Positions 46,651-54,873 of a stretch of 64,000 nt of DNA are shown piece by piece. The notes under the pieces were generated by a model. It saw only the letters and a program-made list of their open reading frames with translations. It searched no databases and was not told the DNA's origin. A program made the position numbers and the translations under genes. Numbering within the stretch: the first letter of the stretch is position 1; every line of letters starts with the position of its first letter. Origin of the DNA: Microbacterium sp. USTB-Y (GTDB taxonomy: Bacteria > Actinomycetota > Actinomycetes > Actinomycetales > Microbacteriaceae); contig NZ_JAGMTU010000001.1 of the NCBI RefSeq assembly GCF_023703415.1, positions 434,001 through 498,000 on the forward strand, written 5' to 3'.

Positions 46651-47469
46651 TCACTTCGCGGTGAAGTACTTGTCGTAGATCTTCTGGTACTCGCCGTTGT
46701 CCTTGAGCGCCTTCAGCTGCTCGTTGACCGCCTTGCGCAGGGCCTCGTTCTTGCCCTTCGCGAACGCGAAGCCGTACTGCTCGTCGGTCTTGTAGGTCTC
46801 GACGACCTTGTAGGAGGGGTCGTCCTTCTCGTGCTGCACGTTGACCGGGAGGTCCTGCAGGATCGCGTCGACCTGACCGCCCTGCAGCGCCGGCCACAGC
46901 ACGCCGTCGTCGGAGAACTGCACGAGGTTCGCGCCCTTGGCGTGCTCCTTCGCGTAGTTCTCTCCGGTCGTGCCCTGCTGCACGCCGACGTTCTTGCCGC
47001 TCAGGCCGTTGATGTCCTTGATGCCGGAGGAGGTCTTCACCAGCAGCGACTGCAGCGAGTCGTAGTAGCCGTCGGAGAAGTCGATGTTCTTCTTGCGGTC
47101 CTCGGTGATGGTCATCGCCGAGGCGCCCATGTCGCACTGTCCGGCGAGCAGCGCGGTGCCCGACTGCAGCGTGTCGAAGTTCGTGACCTGGAACTGCGTC
47201 TTGAGGCCGAGCTTGTCGCCGATCGCGGTGAGCAGGTCGACGTCGAAGCCGGTGTACTGGCCGGAGCCGGCCGTCTCCTCGTACTCGAAGGGCTTGTAGG
47301 GGATGTCCGAGCAGACCGTGAGGGTGCCGGCGGTGATCAGGCCGTAGTCCGTGCCCCCGGCCGCGCTCGCGGTCGGGTCGGACGACGCCCCGGTCGAGCA
47401 CCCGGCGAGGGTGAGGGTGGCGGCCGCCGCGAGGGCGAGTCCGTAGGCGAGCTTCGAGCGACGTTCCAT
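46651..47469 (-). CDS. Amino-acid ABC transporter substrate-binding lipoprotein (family 3)
   Basis: A 272-residue lipoprotein with signal and lipobox LALAAAATLTLAGC (Cys ~24) and the family-3 binding fold: LTVCSDIPYKPFEYEETAGS, TGFDVDLLTAIGDKLGL, CDMGASAMTITEDRKKNIDFSDGYYDS. The ATG with AGGAG is preferred to longer in-frame starts. It is the first gene of a binding-protein, permease and ATPase operon. A short palindrome ACACG-CT-CGTGT (47526-47537) lies 57 nt upstream and may be an operator. Confidence 0.94.
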   Translation of the reverse strand: MERRSKLAYGLALAAAATLTLAGCSTGASSDPTASAAGGTDYGLITAGTLTVCSDIPYKPFEYEETAGSGQYTGFDVDLLTAIGDKLGLKTQFQVTNFDTLQSGTALLAGQCDMGASAMTITEDRKKNIDFSDGYYDSLQSLLVKTSSGIKDINGLSGKNVGVQQGTTGENYAKEHAKGANLVQFSDDGVLWPALQGGQVDAILQDLPVNVQHEKDDPSYKVVETYKTDEQYGFAFAKGKNEALRKAVNEQLKALKDNGEYQKIYDKYFTAK

Positions 47470-47525
47470 GTGCGACTCCTGTGTCGAGGACGCGGGCGTC
47501 CTGGTGCGGGTTGCCGACAATCTTG

Positions 47526-47537
47526 ACACGCTCGTGT
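47526..47537. promoter_or_regulatory. Palindrome ACACG-CT-CGTGT upstream of the amino-acid ABC operon
   Basis: Perfect 5-bp arms around CT. They are placed in the region expected for the promoter of the operon reading leftward. The cognate regulator is unknown. Confidence 0.35.
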
Positions 47538-47686
47538 TACTGCCGGGTAACGGAACGGGGCGCCCGGGTGTCTCGGTTCGGTATCGGCGCGCCCGTCGCC
47601 GCGGAATCCCGCGCCTCCGCGGCAGCGGCACGCCCGGCGGATCATCTGGGATCCGAGACGCTGCCTCCGAGATCCCGCGACAGGGA

Positions 47687-47989
47687 TCAGATCTCGAAGT
47701 CCACGGCGGAGCGTCCGCCCGCGACCGAGCGCACGTAGCCGACGACCTCCTGGTGCGCCGGGTGCACCTGATAGGCGTCGAGGCCCGCGGCGTCGTCGAA
47801 GTCCGCGACGAGCGTGACGTCCCAGTTCCCGTCGATCTCGAGCGCGTTCACCCCGGTCGACAGCGCACGGATCGACGGCACGACGCCGACGAGCCCCTGC
47901 AGCCGCGCGACGATCCCCGCCGCGTGCTCGGCGCGCTGCGCCGGATCCTCGGTCGCCATCTTCCAGGTCACCACATGCCGCAGGGCCAT
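47687..47989 (-). CDS. Dabb (stress-responsive A/B barrel) protein
   Basis: A 100-residue Dabb-family protein: MALRHVVTWKM at the N-terminus, then WDVTLVADFDDAAGLDAYQVHPAHQEVVGYV in the C-terminal half (core HPAHQEVV), as in plant SP1-like and bacterial stress barrels. These form dimeric ferredoxin-like barrels; enzymatic activity is usually unknown. AGGAAGAG precedes the ATG. Monocistronic in appearance. Confidence 0.88.
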   Translation of the reverse strand: MALRHVVTWKMATEDPAQRAEHAAGIVARLQGLVGVVPSIRALSTGVNALEIDGNWDVTLVADFDDAAGLDAYQVHPAHQEVVGYVRSVAGGRSAVDFEI

Positions 47990-48107
47990 CGCTGCACTCT
48001 TCCTCTTCGCTGTCTCTCTGCTGTCCTTGCGCGCTCGCCGACGCGCCCTCCGCTCGCGGCTCCCGCCCGTGGTCCCGGATCCGCGGATCCCGGGTGCCTC
48101 GGTGCTC

Positions 48108-48377
48108 TCAGCGAGCGTCCGCCCGCGCGGCGAGCGCCTCGCGCAGCCGGTCGGGCGAGATCCGCCAGTGGCCGTGCACCTCGCCGTCGATGAGCAGGAC
48201 CGGGATCTTCTCCCAGTACTTCTCGTACAGCGCCGGGTCGTCGAGGATGGAGAGCTCGGTGATCTCCATGTCCTCGGCGAGCGCGTCCGGCAGCTCCGCG
48301 ACGACCGCGTCGACCACGTCCGAGGCCACCTCGCAGAGATGGCAGTCGGGCTTGCCGATCAGGGTCAGTGCGATCAC
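48108..48377 (-). CDS. Glutaredoxin-family thioredoxin-fold protein
   Basis: An 89-residue glutaredoxin-like protein with the redox motif CHLC (ALTLIGKPDCHLCEVA), and the cis-Pro segment KIPVLLIDGEVHGHWRI. It is of the DUF836/glutaredoxin-like family common in actinobacteria. The GTG start overlaps the rhodanese stop (GTGA); a longer in-frame start inside the rhodanese gene is less likely. Coupling to a rhodanese suggests a role in sulfur or disulfide handling. Confidence 0.88.
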   Translation of the reverse strand: MIALTLIGKPDCHLCEVASDVVDAVVAELPDALAEDMEITELSILDDPALYEKYWEKIPVLLIDGEVHGHWRISPDRLREALAARADAR

Positions 48378-48688
48378 GGCCGGGGATCCTCCGCCGGGAA
48401 CTCGACCTCGCGCCCCTCGGCGATCCACTCTGCCGTGCCGCCCTCGACGTTCGTGACGTCGTAGCCGCGCGCCTCAAGCGCCTCGACGACGCGCGCCGAG
48501 CGTCCGCCGAGCTGGCAGATGACGTCGAAGGCGCCGTCGGGCAGCTCGTGCAGCAGATCGCCGATCTCCGACATGGGCAGGTTCACGGCGCCGGGCACGT
48601 GGCCCGAGGCGAACTCACTGCGCTCGCGCACGTCGATGAGGGGCGTGTCGGCGCGCTCGGCCAGCTGGGCGACGGTGATCGTCTTCAT
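48374..48688 (-). CDS. Single-domain rhodanese-like sulfurtransferase
   Basis: A 104-residue rhodanese domain: TPLIDVRERSEFASGHVPGAVNLPM and the catalytic loop CQLGGRSARV with Cys near residue 60 (DVICQLGGRSA). It transfers sulfane sulfur to a thiol acceptor. The downstream glutaredoxin-like protein is a plausible partner because the genes overlap by 4 nt. Confidence 0.92.
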   Translation of the reverse strand: MKTITVAQLAERADTPLIDVRERSEFASGHVPGAVNLPMSEIGDLLHELPDGAFDVICQLGGRSARVVEALEARGYDVTNVEGGTAEWIAEGREVEFPAEDPRP

Positions 48689-48755
48689 GGATCCGATTCT
48701 TCCAGACCCGGCGGCGCGCCGGCGCGTCGGGTCGCCCCGGGCCCGGAATGCACGA

Positions 48756-48788
48756 AGCGCCCCGGCGATCGGAACGATCGGGGGCGCT
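48756..48788 (-). terminator. Hairpin downstream of bS22
   Basis: Arms AGCGCCCC (48756-48763) and GGGGCGCT (48781-48788) with inner CGATCG/CGATCG (48766-48771 and 48775-48780), GG bulge. It lies 62 nt after the bS22 stop on the minus strand. Confidence 0.55.
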
Positions 48789-48849
48789 CAGTGACTTGCG
48801 CGTCAACGACCTCCGGTCGATGACTGACCGGCCGTATCGGCGCAGCCGC

Positions 48850-48948
48850 TTACTTCTTGTTGCGGCGCTGGTGGCGAGTCTTGCGAAGCAGCTTGCGGTG
48901 CTTCTTCTTCGCCATGCGCTTGCGGCGCTTCTTGATGACAGAACCCAC
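48850..48948 (-). CDS. Small ribosomal protein bS22 (AURKAIP1/COX24-like)
   Basis: A 32-residue, extremely basic protein, MGSVIKKRRKRMAKKKHRKL then LRKTRHQRRNKK. It matches the tiny ribosomal protein bS22 of actinobacteria, which sits on the decoding-side of the 30S subunit. GTG start with GAGG 8 nt upstream. In mycobacteria it is encoded next to a small excisionase-like HTH gene and near proC; both are also nearby here (HTH gene 133 nt upstream, proC ~6 kb away). Confidence 0.93.
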   Translation of the reverse strand: MGSVIKKRRKRMAKKKHRKLLRKTRHQRRNKK

Positions 48949-49081
48949 GGAAACCTCACTACGTCAGGGGCTGGGCGTCGCACACGACGCCCGGGATCGG
49001 GGCATGGAAAAATGCCTCGGAACAGTCTAGCGCACCGCGCCGCGGTCGCCCGACGCATCGCGTGCGGGAGCCCCTCGGACG

Positions 49082-49282
49082 TCAGCCGGCATCGGCGACC
49101 GGGTTGTGCAGCGCCGCCGTGACCGCGGACTCGGGCACGCGGTAACTGCGTCCGAAGCGGATCGCCGGCAGTTCGCCCGCGTGCACCAGCCGGTACACCG
49201 TCATCTTGGACACGCGCATGATCGCGGCCACCTCGGCGACCGTCAGGAAGCGCACATCCGGAAGCGGTTCGGGCATCCCCAT
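49082..49282 (-). CDS. Excisionase/BldC-like helix-turn-helix protein
   Basis: A 66-residue MerR-type small DNA-binding protein: FLTVAEVAAIMRVSKMTVYRLVHAGELPAIRFGRSYRVPESAVT. It is related to BldC and phage excisionases, but its position upstream of bS22 is the conserved actinobacterial arrangement, so it is probably a chromosomal regulator. GAGGGGGG precedes the ATG; a second in-frame ATG lies 6 nt inside. Confidence 0.88.
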   Translation of the reverse strand: MGMPEPLPDVRFLTVAEVAAIMRVSKMTVYRLVHAGELPAIRFGRSYRVPESAVTAALHNPVADAG

Positions 49283-49439
49283 CTACCCCCCTCGGCCCGC
49301 GGCACGCCCTGTGCGGCGGGATGCGACAACTGTAGGGGCTGATGGAGACGGCTGTAAACCCGTGTGACAGCTGTGACCCACCGATGCTCGGCCTGTTCCG
49401 GACCACGCGATCCGCTCGGCCGCCTCCCGGCCAGTCGGA

Positions 49440-49862
49440 TCAGGCCCCGAGCCGCTTGAGCGCCGTCTGCACGACGTGCTTGGCACTGGCCGCGGCGCGG
49501 CCGACGACCTCGGCCGCGTGCGCGGCGCCGTCCGGCAGCGGCGGCACGGCGGCGAGGCCGGAGATGTCGGGGGCCGAGTCGCCGTAGGCGTCGGCGAGGA
49601 ACGGCACGAGCCAGTCGTCCACCTCTTCCAGCGGCGCCGCCTCGATGCTGTAGAACCGACGCTGTCCGTCCTCACGGACGGTGACCAGCTCCGCGTCGCG
49701 CAGCACCTTGAGGTGCTTCGAGACCGTCGGCTGGCTGATCCCGAGCTCGCTCACGATCTGGGTCACGCTGGTGCCCGCATCCCCTTCTTCGGACCGCTGG
49801 CGCAGGAGCTGAAGGATGTCCCGTCTCGTGCCGTCGGCGATCACGTCGAAGATGTCGGTCAT
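49440..49862 (-). CDS. ArsR-family transcriptional regulator
   Basis: A 140-residue winged-helix regulator: FDVIADGTRRDILQLLRQRS, SVTQIVSELGISQPTVSKHLKVLRDAELVTVREDGQRRFYS (the ArsR hallmark; core SQPTVSKHLKVLRDA). No cysteine metal-site (ELCVCDL) is present, so it is not a classical metal sensor. A C-terminal Ala-rich region extends it beyond the ~100-residue core. It is divergent from trkH; regulation of potassium uptake is possible but unproven. A -10 box TACTGT lies 6 nt before the ATG. Confidence 0.9.
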   Translation of the reverse strand: MTDIFDVIADGTRRDILQLLRQRSEEGDAGTSVTQIVSELGISQPTVSKHLKVLRDAELVTVREDGQRRFYSIEAAPLEEVDDWLVPFLADAYGDSAPDISGLAAVPPLPDGAAHAAEVVGRAAASAKHVVQTALKRLGA

Positions 49863-49868
49863 GCCTTC

Positions 49869-49874
49869 ACAGTA
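49869..49874 (-). promoter_or_regulatory. -10 box TACTGT (minus strand), leaderless geometry (arsR-type gene)
   Basis: On the minus strand TACTGT is followed by GAAGGC and the ATG. The GAAGG could also serve as a weak ribosome site. Confidence 0.5.
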
Positions 49875-49938
49875 GCCGCGCCGAAGGCGGAGTACCATGA
49901 CGAAGGCTTGGCGGACGGAGGATCGGAGGGGCCGCACC

Positions 49939-51369
49939 ATGGCGCGCAGCATCCCCGCGCGATCCTTCTCCGAGATCGCCCGCCACACGGTCCGGATCGT
50001 CAAGACCCTCACGACGTCCTCCCCGTCTCGATTCGCGATCGTCGTGTTCTCGGCGCTCATCCTGATCACCACCGCGCTGCTCTCACTGCCCATCGCGAGC
50101 GCGGATCGCACCGTGACCCCGCTCGCCGACGCACTCTTCACCGCCGTCTCCACGATCTGCGTCACGGGCCTGTCCACCGTCGACATGGCGACGCACTGGT
50201 CGGGCTTCGGCCTCGGCGTGATCTTCGTCGGGGTCAACATCGGCGGCCTCGGCGTGCTGACGCTCGCGAGTGTGATGGGCCTGGTGATCTCCAAGCGCCT
50301 CGGCCTGCGCGCCAAGCTCATCGCCGCCGGCGACACCAACCCGATGCGCGCGCACGGCGGTCCGGTGAACGAGAGCCAGACCGTGCGCCTCGGCGAGGTC
50401 GGCGCGCTGCTGCGCACGGTGGCGATCTCGGCATTCGCGATCGAGGCCGGCCTCATGGTGCTGCTCTACCCCGCCCTGCTCACCGCGGGCGTGGATCCGG
50501 TGACGGCCCTCTGGGAGGCGCCGTTCTACTCCGCGATGGCGTTCACGAACACCGGGTTCACCCCGAACCCGGGCGGCCTCGCGCCGTTCGCGCAGAACTA
50601 CTACGTGCTCACGGTGCTCATGCTCGGGGTCTTCCTCGGCAGCCTCGGCTTCCCCGTGATCTACACCCTCGCCCGCCAGCGCTGGCACGTGCGACGGTGG
50701 TCGCTGCACAGCAAGCTCACGATCATCACCACGGTCGTGCTCTTCGTCATCGGCGCCGCGGTGTTCCTGCTCCTCGAGTTCGACAACCCGAAGACCTTCG
50801 GATCCATGGACGCCGGCGACACGACGTTCCAGGCGTTCTTCCTCTCCGCCATGACGCGCTCGGGCGGCTTCAACGTCGTGGACATGGGCGATCTGAACGG
50901 ATCCTCGATGCTGGCCGCGTCGATGCTCATGTTCGTCGGCGGCGGCTCCGCGTCCACCGCGGGCGGCATCAAGGTCACGACCCTCGCCGTGCTCGCGCTG
51001 GCCGTGGTCAGCGAGGCCAAGGGCCGGCCCTCCGTGCAGGCGTTCGGCCGCCGGATCCCCTCCGACGTGCAGCGCGTCGCGCTCAGCGTCGTCGCGTGGG
51101 GGGCCACGATCGTCGCGGTCTCGACCATCGCGATCAGCCAGATCACGAAGTTCTCCGTGGACGAGGTGCTCTTCGACGTGGTCTCCGCGTTCGGCACGGT
51201 GGGACTGTCCACCGGCGTCACCGGGAACCTCCCGGATCCCGCGACCTACATCCTCGCCGCCACGATCTTCATGGGGCGCGTTGGTACAGTGACTCTGGCC
51301 GCGGCCGTGGCCGCGACCAGCCGGACGCAGCTCTACTCGCTGCCCGTGGAAAGGCCCATCGTTGGTTGA
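49939..51369 (+). CDS. TrkH/KtrB-family potassium transporter
   Basis: A 476-residue K+ channel-like transporter with four pore regions: STICVTGLST, AFTNTGFTP, MTRSGGFNV and FGTVGLSTGV, the selectivity-filter loops. Ten or so helices. The ATG at 49939 follows GGAGGGG (49925-49931); the -10 box TACCAT (49893-49898) gives a ~33-nt leader, so this start is chosen over the ATG at 49897. Overlaps trkA by 8 nt. Together they form a Ktr/Trk system in which TrkA gates the channel. Confidence 0.95.
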   Translation: MARSIPARSFSEIARHTVRIVKTLTTSSPSRFAIVVFSALILITTALLSLPIASADRTVTPLADALFTAVSTICVTGLSTVDMATHWSGFGLGVIFVGVNIGGLGVLTLASVMGLVISKRLGLRAKLIAAGDTNPMRAHGGPVNESQTVRLGEVGALLRTVAISAFAIEAGLMVLLYPALLTAGVDPVTALWEAPFYSAMAFTNTGFTPNPGGLAPFAQNYYVLTVLMLGVFLGSLGFPVIYTLARQRWHVRRWSLHSKLTIITTVVLFVIGAAVFLLLEFDNPKTFGSMDAGDTTFQAFFLSAMTRSGGFNVVDMGDLNGSSMLAASMLMFVGGGSASTAGGIKVTTLAVLALAVVSEAKGRPSVQAFGRRIPSDVQRVALSVVAWGATIVAVSTIAISQITKFSVDEVLFDVVSAFGTVGLSTGVTGNLPDPATYILAATIFMGRVGTVTLAAAVAATSRTQLYSLPVERPIVG

Positions 51370-52033
51370 AGTGCTGCGCAACGACGCTCCGGTGCTCGTG
51401 ATCGGGCTCGGCCGGTTCGGCGCCGCGTGCGCCGGCGAGCTGGACCGGCTCGACCGCGAGGTGCTCGCGATCGACACCAACCTCGAACTCGTGCAGAAGT
51501 GGTCGGAGCGCGTCACGCACGCGGTCCAGGCCGACACCCGCAACATCGACGCCCTGCGCCAGATCGGCGCCCAGGACTTCCAGGTCGCCGTGGTCGCGGT
51601 CGGCTCGTCCATCGAGGCCTCGGTGCTCATCACGGCCAACCTCGTCGATCTCAAGGTGCCGCAGATCTGGGCGAAGGCGGTCTCGCAGTCGCACGGAAAG
51701 ATCCTCGCCCGCGTGGGCGCCAACCACGTGGTGTACCCCGAGCGCGAGGCCGGGGAGCGCGTCGCGCACCTCGTCAGCGGGCGCATGCTCGACTTCATCC
51801 GCTTCGACGACGACTTCGCGCTGGCCAAGATGTACCCGCCCAAGTTCATCCGGGGCGTGCCGCTGAACCAGTCCGGCGTGCGCAGCAAGTACAACGTGAC
51901 CGTGGTCGGGGTGAAGAGCCCGGGCAAGCCGTTCCGCTACGCCGAGGCCGACACCGTGGTCACGAACCACGACCTCGTCATCGTCTCCGGCACGAACAGC
52001 GACATCGAGCGGTTCTCCTCGCTGGACCGCTGA
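51362..52033 (+). CDS. TrkA/KtrA regulatory subunit (RCK domains)
   Basis: A 223-residue RCK protein: RCK_N Rossmann fold (VLVIGLGRFGAACAGEL, acidic VLAIDTNLELVQKW) binding nucleotide and an RCK_C domain (~145-220). It gates the adjacent K+ transporter. It begins at TTG (overlapping trkH by 8 nt) after GGAAAGG; a later GTG is in frame (VLRND) but would cut residues before the Rossmann strand. TTG start is unusual but supported by the ribosome site. Confidence 0.93.
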   Translation: MVEVLRNDAPVLVIGLGRFGAACAGELDRLDREVLAIDTNLELVQKWSERVTHAVQADTRNIDALRQIGAQDFQVAVVAVGSSIEASVLITANLVDLKVPQIWAKAVSQSHGKILARVGANHVVYPEREAGERVAHLVSGRMLDFIRFDDDFALAKMYPPKFIRGVPLNQSGVRSKYNVTVVGVKSPGKPFRYAEADTVVTNHDLVIVSGTNSDIERFSSLDR

Positions 52034-52378
52034 CGCCCTCCGATCCCCTCCGCCTCGCCGCGCCCCCTCTCGGCGCCGCGCCCCCTCCCGCCGCGCTGCC
52101 CCTCCGCCGCGCCCCCTCCGCCGCGCCCCCTCCCGCGGGCCCCTCCGGCGACCGCGAAACCGAACTCTCGTCCCGAGACCGACGTTCTCATCCGCTGTCT
52201 CGGGATGCAGGATCGGTTTCGCGGGAGGGAGGGCGCGGTAGGGGAGCGCGCGGGAGGGGAGCGCGCGGGAGGGAGGGAGGGTGCGCGGCGGGGAGCGCGC
52301 GGGAGAGGAGGGTGCGCGGCGGGGATATCCGCCTCGCGGCGGATACCGCGAACTCTGACGGCATGGTCGGATGGAGGC
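52034..52378. other. Intergenic block with C-rich and G-rich flanks around an inverted repeat
   Basis: The 345-nt gap holds no gene. 52036-52148 is pyrimidine-rich (repeats of CCGCGCCCCCTC), 52225-52330 purine-rich (GCGCGGGAGGG). Between them lie perfect arms 52152-52163 with 52213-52224 (12 bp, CCGCGAAACCGA) and inner arms 52171-52179 with 52197-52205 (TCCCGAGAC). A further small hairpin ATCCGCC-TCGC-GGCGGAT is at 52327-52344. Confidence 0.7.
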
Positions 52379-53164
52379 ATGATCGACTCCACCGCCCCCA
52401 CCGCCGCACCACCGGTGCTCTCGCTGCAGGGCCTGCGCAAGCAGTTCGGGCAGAAGGTCGCCGTCGACGACCTCTGGCTCGACGTCCCCGCCGGATCCAT
52501 GCTGGGGCTGCTCGGCCCGAACGGCGCGGGCAAGACCACGACCCTCGCGATGACCACCGGCCTGCTGCGCCCCGACGCGGGCTCGGCGCAGGTGCTGGGC
52601 GCGGACGTCTGGCGGGATCCCGCGGCCGCGAAGGGGCGCATGGGGGTGCTCCCCGACGGCGTGCGGATGCTCGACCGCCTCACCGGCGCCGAGCTGCTGC
52701 GCTACACCGGCCTGCTCCGCGGCATGAGCGAGGCGGACGTCACCGCCCGCGCCGGCGAGCTGCTCGCGGCGCTCGGACTCGCCGACGCCGGCACCACCCT
52801 CGTGGTCGACTACTCCGCCGGCATGCGCAAGAAGATCGGGCTCGCGTGCGCGCTCATCCACGCTCCCCGGCTGCTGATCCTGGACGAGCCGCTCGAGGCG
52901 GTCGACCCGGTCTCGGGCGAGACCATCCGGCAGATCCTGCGCTCGTTCGTGGCCGGAGGCGGCACCGTGGTGCTCTCCAGCCACGTGATGGAGCTGGTGG
53001 AGTCGCTGTGCGACCGCGTCGCGATCGTCGCCGAGGGCCGGCTGCTCGCCAACGGCACCCTCGACGAGGTGCGCGCCGGCGAGACCCTGCAGCAGCGCTT
53101 CCTCTCCCTGGTCGGCGCACACGAGCTCGGATCGGAGACGCTCGCATGGTTGCGCTCCTCGTAG
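52379..53164 (+). CDS. ABC exporter ATP-binding protein
   Basis: A 261-residue ATPase: Walker A GPNGAGKTT (~46), a variant signature YSAGMRKKIG instead of LSGGQ, Walker B LLILDEPLEAVD, H-loop SSHVMELVE. It is of the multidrug/antibiotic-exporter type paired with a separate membrane protein. The ATG is immediately after GGAGG with only 1 nt spacing, which is too tight for normal initiation; no better in-frame start is present nearby, so the start is somewhat uncertain. Overlaps the permease by 19 nt. Confidence 0.9.
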   Translation: MIDSTAPTAAPPVLSLQGLRKQFGQKVAVDDLWLDVPAGSMLGLLGPNGAGKTTTLAMTTGLLRPDAGSAQVLGADVWRDPAAAKGRMGVLPDGVRMLDRLTGAELLRYTGLLRGMSEADVTARAGELLAALGLADAGTTLVVDYSAGMRKKIGLACALIHAPRLLILDEPLEAVDPVSGETIRQILRSFVAGGGTVVLSSHVMELVESLCDRVAIVAEGRLLANGTLDEVRAGETLQQRFLSLVGAHELGSETLAWLRSS

Positions 53165-54738
53165 GACTGCGCTGGCGGCAGCTGGGGCACCAGTTCGGCC
53201 GCAACCCGTGGCTGATCGTCTCGGTCATCGTGTCCGCGATGGTGGCGCTGGGGCTGCTCGCCGCCCTCGCGGCCGGGCTGGTGGCCCTGCGCATCGCCGC
53301 CCCCGACGCCGCGGTGCGCACGCTCGTGGTCGTGGGATCCGCGATCGTGCTGGTGTGGTGGATCGGATCGATCGTGGTCAGCGCCGACGACACGCTCGCG
53401 CCCGAGCGGTTCGCGCTGCTGCCGGTCACGGCGCGCTCCCTGCTGCCGGGGCTCGTGGTCGCCGGGATCACCACGATCGGCGGCATCGGCACGACCCTTG
53501 CCCTGCTGCTCATGCTCGTGGGCTGGTCGGTGAGCCCGCTCGCCCTGATCTCCGCCGTGGTGCTGATCCCGGTCGCGCTCGCCACCTGCGTGCTGGGCGC
53601 TCGCGTGGTCAGCGGCCTGCTCGCAGGCTGGCTGGCGGGCCGGCGGATGCGGGATCTGGTGGTCACGGTGGCGGTGCTCGTGGTGGCCTGCTCGGGGCTG
53701 CTCATCAACGTGATGATCCGCGCGTTCGCCCAGCTCTCCGATCCCTCCGCGCTCCTGCCGGTGATCGCCGACGCCGCGGGGTGGACGCCGCTGGGCGCCG
53801 TGTTCGGCGTCTCCGCGGCGCTCGCGGCCGGCGACCTCGCGGGTGCGGGACTGCGCCTGCTGGTCGCGCTGGCGTGCGTGGTCGCGCTGTGGTTCGCCGC
53901 GCGCGGACTGCTCGCCGCGCGCCTGGTCGCCCCGGTCCAGAGCCGCGGCGGCGGGCGGGTGCGCTCCGGCGGCCTGCTGGACCGCATCCTGCCGGCGTCC
54001 GCCGTGGGCGCGATCGCCGCCCGCACCATGCGCTACGCGCGCCGCGATCCGCGTCAGGTCATCAACACCGTGATGATGCTGCTGCTGCCGGCGCTGCTGA
54101 TCGGGATGGCGCTCATGAACGGACGGGGCACGGGATCCTTCGCGCTCAGCGACGGAACGATCCTCGTCCCCGCGATCAACGCCCTGCTCATCGGCACGGT
54201 CCTGCAGCTGGGGATCGCCTACGACAACGATGCGATCGCCCTGCACATCCACACGGGCGTGCCGGGGAGGGCGGACCGGGCGGGGCGCGTGCTCGGGTTC
54301 GGCATCATCGCCGTCCCAATCACCGTCGTGCTGTGCGTGGCGGCGAGCATGCTGGCCGGGCGCATGGATCTCGTGCCGGCGAGCCTCGGCGCCGCCCTCG
54401 GGCTGGGTGCCGTCTCGGCCGCCGGCGGCGTCTGGACGGGCGCGTTCCTGCCCGGTCGCGCCCCGGCGCCGGAGGCGAACCCGTTCGGACGCGGGTCCTC
54501 GGGCGGCGTGCAGTCGATGCTCGCGATGCTCATCATCGCGCCGCTGAGCCTCATCATCGGCGGCCCGGCGTTCGGGCTCGCGATCGCCGCGATCTGGACG
54601 CCCTGGCTCGGCTGGCTGAGCCTCGCCTGCGCGCTGCTGTTCGGCGGGCTGGCGATCTGGGCGGGGACGACCCTGGGCGGCAGGATCCTGGACCGCCGCT
54701 GGCCCGAGGTGCTCGCCGAGGTCTCGAGCGAGGGCTGA
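53146..54738 (+). CDS. ABC exporter membrane subunit
   Basis: A 530-residue membrane protein with about twelve helices, forming two similar halves (~20-250 and ~300-525). Sequence is of the ABC-2-like transporter type without named motifs; the pairing with the ATPase defines it as an exporter permease. Substrate unknown. ATG inside the ATPase 3' end, GGAG 8 nt upstream. The stop is followed by a dense block of nested inverted repeats. Confidence 0.88.
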   Translation: MVALLVGLRWRQLGHQFGRNPWLIVSVIVSAMVALGLLAALAAGLVALRIAAPDAAVRTLVVVGSAIVLVWWIGSIVVSADDTLAPERFALLPVTARSLLPGLVVAGITTIGGIGTTLALLLMLVGWSVSPLALISAVVLIPVALATCVLGARVVSGLLAGWLAGRRMRDLVVTVAVLVVACSGLLINVMIRAFAQLSDPSALLPVIADAAGWTPLGAVFGVSAALAAGDLAGAGLRLLVALACVVALWFAARGLLAARLVAPVQSRGGGRVRSGGLLDRILPASAVGAIAARTMRYARRDPRQVINTVMMLLLPALLIGMALMNGRGTGSFALSDGTILVPAINALLIGTVLQLGIAYDNDAIALHIHTGVPGRADRAGRVLGFGIIAVPITVVLCVAASMLAGRMDLVPASLGAALGLGAVSAAGGVWTGAFLPGRAPAPEANPFGRGSSGGVQSMLAMLIIAPLSLIIGGPAFGLAIAAIWTPWLGWLSLACALLFGGLAIWAGTTLGGRILDRRWPEVLAEVSSEG

Positions 54739-54744
54739 GCGAGC

Positions 54745-54849
54745 GTCTCACGGCGGATCCGTGAGACACCGCGTTCCGCTTGAGACATCGCGCCTGTCGC
54801 GGTGTCTCAAGCGGGAAGCGGTGTCTCAAGCGGGAAGCGGTGTCTCGCG
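54745..54849. repeat. Nested inverted and direct repeats between convergent genes
   Basis: GTCTCACGG (54745-54753) pairs with 54759-54767. CCGCTTGAGACA (54776-54787) pairs with 54803-54814. The 19-bp word TGTCTCAAGCGGGAAGCGG is directly repeated at 54803 and 54822, with a partial third copy at 54841. It occupies most of the gap between the ABC exporter and proC. Confidence 0.85.
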
Positions 54850-54873
54850 TCGGTCGCCGCCGTGCGCGCCCGC

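Noticed and set aside
52205..52378. N-terminal extension of the ABC exporter ATPase
   Set aside because: The open frame into the G-rich repeat block encodes only Arg/Gly/Glu repeats; the ABC fold starts at the ATG at 52379.
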